This document shows positions 22,536 through 33,454 of a stretch of 40,205 nucleotides of DNA, one piece after another. The DNA comes from Goekera deserti. Lineage in GTDB: Bacteria; Actinomycetota; Actinomycetes; Mycobacteriales; Geodermatophilaceae. The translations under genes and the position numbers were made by a program. Positions within the stretch are counted from its first letter, which is position 1. The number at the start of each line of letters is the position of its first letter. Where the stretch lies: assembly GCF_010685995.1 (NCBI RefSeq), contig NZ_JAAGWK010000029.1, positions 1 through 40,205 of the forward strand, written 5' to 3'. The notes under the pieces were generated by a model. That model saw nothing but the letters and a program-made list of their open reading frames with translations. It searched no databases and was not told the DNA's origin.

Positions 22536-25451
22536 TCAGGCGCGGGCGGTGCGCCGGGCGATGCGGGCGGCGAAGACGCCGGCGGCGTGGCCGCTGTCGA
22601 TGTTGGACACGACGACGCCCGCGTTGGCCGAGTTGAGCATGGTGAGCAGGGCACCGAAGCCGGCGAAGGTGCCGGAGTTCCCGGTGGACGTCGGCACCGC
22701 CACGATCGGCACGTCGGTGAGGCCGCTGACCACGCTGGCCAGCGACGCGTCCAGGCCGGCGACGACGACGAGGCAGTCGAGGTCGTCGAGCAGGGTGCGG
22801 TCGGTGATCAGCGACCGGATCCGGTTGCCGCCGACGTCGTCGACCCGGACGACCGTGGTGCCGGTGACCCGGGCCACGAAGGCGGCCTCGGCGGCGACGG
22901 GTGCGTCGGCGCCGCTGGCGCTGAGCACCCCGATCCGGCCGGCGGGCTCGGGCAGCGGGCCGATGGCGGCGGCCATCGCCCCGGCGTCCATGGTGGTGTA
23001 CGCGTCGTGCTCGGCGCCGAGGGCGACGAGGGTCGCGGCGTCCGCGCGGATGACCACCGCGGGCCGGTCCGGGTGGGTGTGCCGGGCCTCGCGGACCAGG
23101 GCGAGCACCTGCTCGGTGCTGCGGCCGGTGCCCCAGATGACGTCCGGGCCGATCGGCTCGTAGGGCGCCCGGGGCGGCGGGGTCTCGGCGACGGCCGGCT
23201 CCGGCGGCGCCGGGATGACGGGGACCTCGGCGCCCGGCGGCTCGACGAGCAGCCGGCCGAAGCCCGAGTCGTCCCGGCTGACGCTGGCGCGCGGGAACAG
23301 CGGGTGGTCGTGGAGCTGGGACGCCTGCACGGGATCGACACTAATCGTGGTCAGTCCATTACTCGGGATCTCCGCGACCGACGTGTCGGAGTTCAGCGTG
23401 GTCGGATCGTCACTGACAGCAAGACCTGCGGGGGCGGGTGGTCGGGGCAGCCAGTCCGGCTCCGCGAAGGGCGTGGGCTCCATCAGGTGGTCGGTGGCCC
23501 GCGTCTGGGTCACCCCGGACAACCGCACCACCCGGTCGCGCCCGCCGCGCTTGGCGTCGTAGAGCACGCCGTCCGCCGCGGCGAACAGCGTGCGCCGGTC
23601 GTCGCCGCGGGCCGCCGACGCGATCCCGACGCTGATCGTCACCGGCACGTCGATGCCGAGGGCGGACCAGTCGTGCAGCGCGATCGAGCGTCGGATGCGC
23701 TCCATCGCCCGCTCGGCCTGCTCTGCCGTGGTGTCCGGCAGCAGGATGACGAACTCGTCGCCCGCCCAGCGGCACACCTCGTCGGTGTCCCGGCAGCCGT
23801 CCAGCAGCAGCTGGGCCACCGCGCGCAGCACCACGTCGCCACCGGGGTGCCCGGCCGCGTCGTTGATCGACTTGAAGCGGTCGATGTCGACCACGGCCAG
23901 CGCCGGGGCGGCCCCGTTGCCCAGCAGCCCGTCCAGCCGTGCCTCGGCGAAACGCCGGTTGGGCAGGTGGGTCAGCGGGTCCTCGTAGGCCTGCCGGCGC
24001 AGCTGCCCGGCGGCCCGCTCGGTCTCCAGCAGGCTCTTGCGCCGGCCGAACAGCTCCACCCAGCGGGTGCGCCGTTCGTCGACCCGGTCCAGCTCGTCGG
24101 CCAGGTAGGCCTGCAGGTAGGGCAGCGCCCGGGCGGCGTCGTCCTGCTCGGCGTGCAGGGTGCACAGCTCGCGCAGCGAGGAGCGGCGCAGCCGCGCCAG
24201 CCCGTGCTCGGTGGACAGCTCCAGGGCCGCCGCGAGGTGCTCGTCGGCCCCCGGCACGTCGCCCTGGCGGCGCAGCGCGCGGCCCAGCGCGAGCCGCGCG
24301 GAGGCGAGCAGGCCGGCGTCCTCGGCCGTGGTCCGGGCCACCGCGGAGGTGAGCAGCTGCCCGGCCTCGTCGTAGCGGCCGGTGCCCACCAGCGCCCAGC
24401 CGTGCACCACCTGCGCGGCGACGGTGGCCGGGCCCTCGGCCGGCAGCACCTCCAGCGCGCGGGCGGACAGCGTGCGGGCGGAGGTGAAGTGCAGCGCGGC
24501 GGCGTCCAGCGCGCCGTCGTCCAGCAGCTCCTCGCCGACCTCGGCCGACAGCCCGGCCCAGCGGGCCGCGGACTCCCCGACCAGCAGGGCGGTCTCGGTC
24601 CGGGTCAGCTCGCCCGGTGTCCCGGCGAGCAGCAGCGCGACCTCGTGCGCCCGCTCCTGGTAGTCCAGCGCCAGCGGCATCAGCTCCAGGTCGGCGAGCA
24701 CGCCGGCCAGCGCGGTGAGCGTGTGGGTGAGCAGCACCGTCGGCGGCAGGCCCGGGTCGAGCAGGCTCGCTGCCTCCACGGCCTCGTCCATCGCCGCGTC
24801 GATCCGGCGGGACAGCAGCTCGATGCGGGCGTGCCGGACCAGGCCGGCGGCGCGCTGCAGGTCGTCGTCCTGGGCGTCGAAGGCGGCGCGGGCCGAGCGC
24901 ACCAGGGCGATCGCCAGCGCGGCGCGGGTGGCCGACTCGGTGCGGTCGGGGTCGTCGTCGTCCGGCGGGGTGGGCGGCGGGTCGCCGCCGCAGGCCGGGT
25001 CCAGCGGGGACGCGAGGCCCGCCTCGACGAGCCCGGTCATGCCGGCGTGCAGGTCCAGGCCGGCGCCGGCATCGTGGTGGCTGGGGTCGCCGTACGCCGA
25101 GGGGCCGGTCGGGTCGCCGAGCAGGGTGTAGCCGGCCAGCCGCAACCGGCGCACCAGCAGCTCGGCACGCAGCGTCTCCGACCAGGCCCGGGCCAGGGTG
25201 TCCAGCGGGGGCTCGGTGGCGGAGCCCTCGACGGCGTACGGCGACGGGTCGTCACCGACGGCCCCGAGCAGCTGCTCGGCGTCGTCCAGCCGCCCGTCGG
25301 TGAGGGCGGCCGTCACCTGGTCGTGCAGGGCTCCCGGTGGCACCAGGGCACTGTGCACGTCGACGGAGGCGGTGTCGAGCACCGCGGGACGGGTGCTGCC
25401 TGTCGGCTCGGCGGGACCGCCCGAGGACCGTGCAGGCGCCCCACCCGTCAC
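22536..25451 (-). CDS. Helical-repeat/GGDEF diguanylate cyclase fused to a LarB-like domain
   Basis: One uninterrupted 971-codon frame. Residues about 40-515 are alanine-rich helical repeats resembling TPRs (for example ALVGTGRYDEAGQLLTSAVA). A GGDEF domain (about 525-685) has DPLTHLPNRRFAEARL and AGDEF at 563-567, with RDTD as a possible inhibitory site; alanine for the first glycine is tolerated in some active cyclases. A proline-rich linker (about 690-765) follows. Residues about 765-970 match LarB, the PurE-like carboxylase of nickel-pincer synthesis: VIWGTGRSTEQV, DCLVVVAGLDASLASVVSGL, PIVAVPTSTGNSG and MLNSANAGVVVSNIDSG. Where LarB normally has NSC with its catalytic cysteine, this has Ala942; the usual AGMEGAL glutamate is Asp901. 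GTG at 25451 overlaps the preceding gene's stop (GTGA). Confidence 0.8.
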   Translation of the reverse strand: MTGGAPARSSGGPAEPTGSTRPAVLDTASVDVHSALVPPGALHDQVTAALTDGRLDDAEQLLGAVGDDPSPYAVEGSATEPPLDTLARAWSETLRAELLVRRLRLAGYTLLGDPTGPSAYGDPSHHDAGAGLDLHAGMTGLVEAGLASPLDPACGGDPPPTPPDDDDPDRTESATRAALAIALVRSARAAFDAQDDDLQRAAGLVRHARIELLSRRIDAAMDEAVEAASLLDPGLPPTVLLTHTLTALAGVLADLELMPLALDYQERAHEVALLLAGTPGELTRTETALLVGESAARWAGLSAEVGEELLDDGALDAAALHFTSARTLSARALEVLPAEGPATVAAQVVHGWALVGTGRYDEAGQLLTSAVARTTAEDAGLLASARLALGRALRRQGDVPGADEHLAAALELSTEHGLARLRRSSLRELCTLHAEQDDAARALPYLQAYLADELDRVDERRTRWVELFGRRKSLLETERAAGQLRRQAYEDPLTHLPNRRFAEARLDGLLGNGAAPALAVVDIDRFKSINDAAGHPGGDVVLRAVAQLLLDGCRDTDEVCRWAGDEFVILLPDTTAEQAERAMERIRRSIALHDWSALGIDVPVTISVGIASAARGDDRRTLFAAADGVLYDAKRGGRDRVVRLSGVTQTRATDHLMEPTPFAEPDWLPRPPAPAGLAVSDDPTTLNSDTSVAEIPSNGLTTISVDPVQASQLHDHPLFPRASVSRDDSGFGRLLVEPPGAEVPVIPAPPEPAVAETPPPRAPYEPIGPDVIWGTGRSTEQVLALVREARHTHPDRPAVVIRADAATLVALGAEHDAYTTMDAGAMAAAIGPLPEPAGRIGVLSASGADAPVAAEAAFVARVTGTTVVRVDDVGGNRIRSLITDRTLLDDLDCLVVVAGLDASLASVVSGLTDVPIVAVPTSTGNSGTFAGFGALLTMLNSANAGVVVSNIDSGHAAGVFAARIARRTARA

Positions 25452-27334
25452 GCGGGCCCCTCGGGCGGAGCGGGCTCGGCACGCGGGGTCGGCACGCCGT
25501 CCTCGGTGGCGTCGTCCTCCACGAAGGCCCAGCCGGAGGGACGCCGACCGGACGCCGTCCCGAGCACGTCGGCCACCATCTCGTCGACGGTGAGCGGGCC
25601 GCCGTCGCGCGTGCCCTGCTGGCCGGGGTGCCGGACCAGCGGGGCGCCCGGTGTGGCCGCGCGGACCAGGTTGCGCCCGGAGCGCTTGGCGGAGAACAGG
25701 TGCAGGTCGGCGGAGTCGAACAGGGCCCGCCAGCTGTGCGCGCCCGGGGTGAGGCCCGGGGCCGCGGTGGCGACGCCGATGCTCACCGAGATGCTGCAGC
25801 TGAGCTGCAGCTCGCTCCAGTCGGCGGTGGCCACGGCGCTGCGCAGCCGCTCCATCGCACCGGCCGCCTGGCTCTCGGTGGCCGAGGGCAGCACCACGAG
25901 GAACTCGTCACCGGCCCAGCGGTACACCTCGTCGCCGGTGCGGCAGTGCTGGCGGAGCAGGTCGGCGACGCGGCGCAGCACGGCGTCCCCGTGCAGGTGG
26001 GAGTTCTGGTCGTTGACGTCCTTGAACCGGTCGACGTCGACGATGGCCAGCGAGACGGGTCCGTCGGCCAGGTGCAGCTCGGCCAGCCGGCGCTCGGCGC
26101 TGCGCCGGTTGCCCAGCGAGGTGAGCGGGTCCTCCAGGGCGTGCCGGCGCAGCAGGTCGGCCTGCCGCTCGGCCTCGCGCAGCCGGCTGCGGCGCACGAA
26201 CATCTCCGCCCACAGCTCGCGCCCGCGCAGGTGCGCCCGCACCGTGTCGGCCCGGTAGGCCTCCAGCCAGTGCAGCGCCTCGACGGTGTCGCCCATCAGC
26301 GCGGTGCCCTGGCCCAGCTCCAGCAGGCACTGGCGGTAGCGGCGCCGGTCGCCCACGGCGGCGAACGCCCCGGAGGCGGACACCAGCAGGTCGGTCGCCT
26401 CCCGGGCCGCGTCCGGGACCGGGCCGGCGACGTCGCCGCACGACTGGGCCTGCCGGGCGAGCAGCCGAGCCAGCACCAGGTCGGTGTAGCCGAGTAGCCA
26501 CAGCCCGCCGTCGGCCTGCACCCGCCGGCGGGTGGCGCGCAGCCGCTGCACGGCCGGGTCGGTGTCGCCGGTCAGCATCATCGCCCACGCGTGGACGACG
26601 TCCATCTGGTCCCGCTCGGCGTCGCAGGCCTCCCAGTCCAGCTCGCCGGCCGATGCCACGCAGCGCAGCGCGACCTCGGCCAGCTCCACCGCACGGGTGC
26701 CCTCCCCGCGCCGGGCCACGGTCTGGGCCAGCTCGGTGTGCTGCTGCGCGCACAGCCGCAGCAGCGACCACCGGTCGCCCAGTTCCGGCCGGGAGAGCGC
26801 GATGCGGTGGCCGCGCAGGGCGTGGGCGACCGCGAGCTCCTCCAGGTCCAGCCGGGTCAGCGCCAGGGACAGCCAGTGGTGCGCCTGGTGCAGCGCCCGG
26901 TCGGGCTCCGCCGAGGGCACCGAGTCGGCGATCAGCGAGGCGTCCACGGCCAGGTGCATGCCGGCGTCGAACCGGTCGGCGGCGATCTCCACGTGGGACA
27001 GGTAGGCCATCGTCAGCGCCGTCTCGGCCGACGCCGGGCAGGTGTCGAGCACGGCCCGGGCCGCCGTCACCTCGGCGCCGGCCCCGTCGGGGTCGCGCTC
27101 GAAGAGCCGGCGTCGCGCCGAGAGGGCCTTCGCCCACGCCGTCCAGCGGGTGGTGCCGGCGGCCAGGAAACGCTCCTCGGTGACCGCGAGCTCGTCGACG
27201 AAGGCGACCGAGTCCTCGCGGTCGGTGGCCTCCAGCAGCCGCAGCAGCGCCGCCTCCAGCTCGACGTCGACCCCGGCGTCGTGGGCCCGGTGGTCCTGGG
27301 CGTGCGCGCGGACGACGTCGGACGCCGGGGTCAC
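25448..27334 (-). CDS. Helical-repeat/GGDEF diguanylate cyclase
   Basis: A soluble protein of about 628 residues, paralogous to the next gene but without the LarB-like end. Residues about 20-425 are TPR-like alpha-helical repeats (for example HQAHHWLSLALTRLDLEELA and LLELGQGTALMGDTVEALHW). The GGDEF domain starts at DPLTSLGNRRSAERRL, has AGDEF at about 474-478 and RTGD as a possible inhibitory site. Its C-terminal 60 residues are a polar tail. The GTG at 27334 has GGAGG five bases upstream; a GTG four codons earlier overlaps that site and is less likely. Its stop overlaps the next gene's start by four bases, so the pair is translationally coupled and probably works together. It is divergent from pheA. 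Confidence 0.88.
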   Translation of the reverse strand: MTPASDVVRAHAQDHRAHDAGVDVELEAALLRLLEATDREDSVAFVDELAVTEERFLAAGTTRWTAWAKALSARRRLFERDPDGAGAEVTAARAVLDTCPASAETALTMAYLSHVEIAADRFDAGMHLAVDASLIADSVPSAEPDRALHQAHHWLSLALTRLDLEELAVAHALRGHRIALSRPELGDRWSLLRLCAQQHTELAQTVARRGEGTRAVELAEVALRCVASAGELDWEACDAERDQMDVVHAWAMMLTGDTDPAVQRLRATRRRVQADGGLWLLGYTDLVLARLLARQAQSCGDVAGPVPDAAREATDLLVSASGAFAAVGDRRRYRQCLLELGQGTALMGDTVEALHWLEAYRADTVRAHLRGRELWAEMFVRRSRLREAERQADLLRRHALEDPLTSLGNRRSAERRLAELHLADGPVSLAIVDVDRFKDVNDQNSHLHGDAVLRRVADLLRQHCRTGDEVYRWAGDEFLVVLPSATESQAAGAMERLRSAVATADWSELQLSCSISVSIGVATAAPGLTPGAHSWRALFDSADLHLFSAKRSGRNLVRAATPGAPLVRHPGQQGTRDGGPLTVDEMVADVLGTASGRRPSGWAFVEDDATEDGVPTPRAEPAPPEGPA

Positions 27335-27435
27335 ACGTGCCTCCACTCAGCTGACCGGCGCGCCCGTGTGGACGCGTCGGGCCGGTGGCGTGGCAGCTTC
27401 CCCCGGGTGGACACCTGCAGCCCACCCGCCCGCAC

Positions 27436-27441
27436 TACCCT
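27436..27441 (+). promoter_or_regulatory. Predicted -10 element, leaderless pheA
   Basis: TACCCT six bases before the ATG at 27448. It matches TANNNT, and the same hexamer and spacing occur at 15557-15562. Confidence 0.6.
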
Positions 27442-27447
27442 CGTCGG

Positions 27448-28401
27448 ATGCCAGGGACATCCATGACGCGGGTCGCCTATCTGGGTCCTGAGGGTACCTT
27501 CACCGAGTCGGCGCTCAGCACCCTCGCCACGCTGCCGGGGTCGCCTGTCGGCGTGGCCGATCTCACGCACGCGCGGCCCGAGGTCACCGTCGCGACCGCG
27601 CTCGCGGGGGTCCGGGCCGGTGAGACCGACGGTGCGCTGGTGCCGCTGGAGAACTCCGTCGAGGGCTCGGTCCCGGCCACCATGGACGGCCTCGCGGCCG
27701 GTGCCGCCCTGGTGATCACCGCCGAGGTGTTCCTGGAGGTGTCCTTCGCGCTGGCGGTCCGCCCGGGAACCCGGGCCGACCAGGTGCGCACGGTCGCCAG
27801 CCACCCGCACGGGCTCGCGCAGTGCCGCCGCTGGCTGGCCGAGCACCTGCCCGGGGCGACCGAGGTGCTGGCCAGCTCCACGGCGGAGGCGGCGCGGGAT
27901 GTGGCCGAGGGCCGGCACGACGCGGCCGTGTGCGCACCGCTCGCCGGTGAGCGCTACGGGCTGGAGTCGCTGGCCGACCCGGCCGACAACCCCGGCGCCG
28001 TCACCCGCTTCGTGCTGGTGCAGCAGCCGGGCACGCTGCCCGCGCCGACCGGTGCGGACAAGACCACCGTCGTCGCCGTGGTGCCGGACCGCACTGGCGC
28101 CCTGCTGTCGGTGCTGACCGAGTTCGCCGTGCGGGGCATCAGCCTGACGCGCATCGAGTCCCGCCCCACCCGGGAGCGGCTGGGCGTCTACTCCTTCTCC
28201 CTGGACTGCGAGGGCCACGTCGCCGACCGCCGGGTGGGCGAGGCACTCACAGCGCTGCACCGGCTGTGCGCCGAGGTGCGGTTCCTGGGCTCCTACCCGC
28301 GGGCCGACGCCGGTGCGCGCAAGCAGGTCCCGGAGACGGTCGAGGACGCCGCCTTCGCCGCCGCGGACCGCTGGCTGGAGCAGATCCGCAGCGGGGGCTG
28401 A
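27448..28401 (+). CDS. pheA: Prephenate dehydratase
   Basis: A 317-residue cytoplasmic enzyme that converts prephenate to phenylpyruvate in phenylalanine synthesis. The catalytic domain begins VAYLGPEGTFTESAL and includes ALVPLENSVEGSVPATMDGL, SHPHGLAQCRRWL and the C-terminal NPGAVTRFVLV. An ACT regulatory domain follows (about 200-285): TGALLSVLTEFAVRGISLTR with the IESRPTRERLG phenylalanine-binding motif, then YSFSLDCEGH. Feedback inhibition by phenylalanine is therefore likely. There is no chorismate mutase domain. The ATG at 27448 is supported by TACCCT six bases upstream; an internal ATG at 27463 would remove five residues only. It is divergent from the GGDEF pair and is followed by a hairpin. 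Confidence 0.95.
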   Translation: MPGTSMTRVAYLGPEGTFTESALSTLATLPGSPVGVADLTHARPEVTVATALAGVRAGETDGALVPLENSVEGSVPATMDGLAAGAALVITAEVFLEVSFALAVRPGTRADQVRTVASHPHGLAQCRRWLAEHLPGATEVLASSTAEAARDVAEGRHDAAVCAPLAGERYGLESLADPADNPGAVTRFVLVQQPGTLPAPTGADKTTVVAVVPDRTGALLSVLTEFAVRGISLTRIESRPTRERLGVYSFSLDCEGHVADRRVGEALTALHRLCAEVRFLGSYPRADAGARKQVPETVEDAAFAAADRWLEQIRSGG

Positions 28402-28422
28402 CCCGGGCGTGCGGGGTCGCCT

Positions 28423-28456
28423 CGGACGGCGCTGGTGTGCACGGAGCACACGTCCG
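28423..28456. terminator. Hairpin after pheA
   Basis: GTGTGC (28435-28440) ACGGA GCACAC (28446-28451) is a perfect inner stem. CGGACG (28423-28428) can pair with CGTCCG (28451-28456) as an outer stem, competing for one base. It starts 22 bp after the stop. Confidence 0.55.
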
Positions 28457-28598
28457 TCGGCGGCCATCGTGACCCAGTGTGCCTATTTAGAGACGATGCG
28501 CAAGGTGGCTGGGACAGGAGTGACGCGAGGTATCAGCAATCCCGGTCACCGAGTCGGGCCGGGGATCTGCCCTGGTCAGGCTGCCCACGCTCGCGACC
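28457..28598. other. Unexplained, locally AT-rich intergenic segment
   Basis: About 140 bp between convergent pheA and the metallopeptidase gene. It contains GTGTGCCTATTTAGAGACG near 28480, markedly richer in A/T than its surroundings, and stays less GC-rich to about 28545. No frame in it looks coding. It might hold a small RNA promoter, but nothing specific can be named. Confidence 0.35.
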
Positions 28599-28946
28599 TC
28601 AGCCCCAGCCGAGCTCGTGCAGCCGGTCGTCGTCGATGCCGAAGTGGTGGGCGATCTCGTGCACCACGGTGATGGTGACCTCCTCGACGACCTCGGCGGG
28701 GGTCTCGCACATGTCGCAGATCGCCGCCCGGTAGATCATGATCCGGTCGGGCAGGGCGCCGCCGTAGTCCCAGCCGCGGTCGGGCAGGGCGTACCCCTCG
28801 TAGAGGCCGAGCAGATCGGGCTCGGAGTCGTTGCGGTCCTCGACCAGCACGACGACGTTGTCCATCAGGCGCAGCAGCTCCGCCGGGACCGAGTCCAGCG
28901 CGTCGGCGACCAGCTCCTCGAACTGCGCCTGCGGCATCAGCTCCAC
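28599..28946 (-). CDS. Metallopeptidase-family (zincin-like) protein
   Basis: A 115-residue small protein with the zinc-protease helix TITVVHEIAHHFGIDDDRLHELGW at its C-terminus. The HExxH is followed by a conserved Asp (GIDD), as in the MMP1/Possible-zincin family of short bacterial proteins. The N-terminal half (FEELVADALDSVPAELLRLM, then DNVVVLVEDRND) is also typical of the family. Its biological substrate is unknown. The GTG at 28946 is eleven bases after the guaB1 stop; the ATG three codons later is the alternative. Being so close to guaB1, it is almost certainly co-transcribed with it. Confidence 0.88.
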   Translation of the reverse strand: MELMPQAQFEELVADALDSVPAELLRLMDNVVVLVEDRNDSEPDLLGLYEGYALPDRGWDYGGALPDRIMIYRAAICDMCETPAEVVEEVTITVVHEIAHHFGIDDDRLHELGWG

Positions 28947-28956
28947 GGGCGTCGGC

Positions 28957-32898
<3,942 letters not shown>

Positions 32899-32902
<4 letters not shown>

Positions 32903-33285
32903 GCCAGGACGCTGCCCGGGGGCAGGGCGGCGGTGACCCGGCTGGCGAGCTCGCGCGGGCTGAACGGCTTGACGACGTAGTCGGTGGCGCCGGCGGCGAA
33001 ACCGCGCTCGAGGTCGGGCTCCTGGGCCTTGGCGGTGAGCAGCAGCACCGGGGTGCGCGCGAGCTCGGGGTCGGCGTCGGCGCGCAGGGCGGCGCAGACC
33101 TCCAGGCCGTTCATCCGCGGCATCATCCAGTCCAGCACGATCAGGTCCGGGTGCAGCTGGCGCGCCGCGGCGAGCCCGGCCTGCCCGTCGTTCTCCACGG
33201 TGACGTCCAGGCCGAGCCGGCCGAGACGGAAGGCGACGAGGTCGGCGATGACGGGGTCGTCGTCGACGACCAGAACGTGGGTCAT
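32899..33285 (-). CDS. Single-domain response regulator
   Basis: A 128-residue stand-alone receiver domain (CheY-like). It begins MTHVLVVDDDPVIADLVAFR with the acidic pocket DDD. The phosphoryl acceptor is Asp52 in LIVLDWMMPRMNG, the conserved Thr is in VLLLTAKAQ, and the Lys is in GATDYVVKPFSPREL. There is no output domain, so it acts by protein contact, plausibly with the HEAT protein or the glycosyltransferase whose genes overlap it. The ATG at 33285 opens the operon. The divergent hybrid histidine kinase starts 170 bp away and is its obvious phosphodonor candidate. Confidence 0.94.
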
Positions 33286-33297
33286 GGTGCATCCGAT

Positions 33298-33323
33298 CGA
33301 TAGGTGAGCGTGAGTTCCTATCG
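33298..33323. promoter_or_regulatory. Inverted repeat in the kinase/regulator divergent promoter region
   Basis: CGATAGG (33298-33304) and CCTATCG (33317-33323) form a perfect 7-bp inverted repeat separated by 12 bp. The 26-bp site lies 13 bp upstream of the response regulator ATG and is the least GC-rich part of the divergent region. It is a candidate operator; the binding protein is unknown. Confidence 0.4.
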
Positions 33324-33419
33324 GCGGGTCGGGACCGGAACTGGAGTGCTGCGGCCGAGTCGTCCGCGCAGGTCCGGGCGGCACGGTGCGGCGGGCCCCG
33401 AACAGCGGTGCCGGTCGCC

Positions 33420-33448
33420 TTGACATCCGGTGCTCCTCGGCCGATCTC
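33420..33448 (+). promoter_or_regulatory. Predicted promoter of the hybrid histidine kinase gene
   Basis: A perfect -35 TTGACA (33420-33425), a 17-bp spacer, and GATCTC (33443-33448) as an imperfect -10, which stands six bases before the ATG at 33455. The spacing again fits a leaderless transcript. Confidence 0.5.
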
Positions 33449-33454
33449 AGGACC

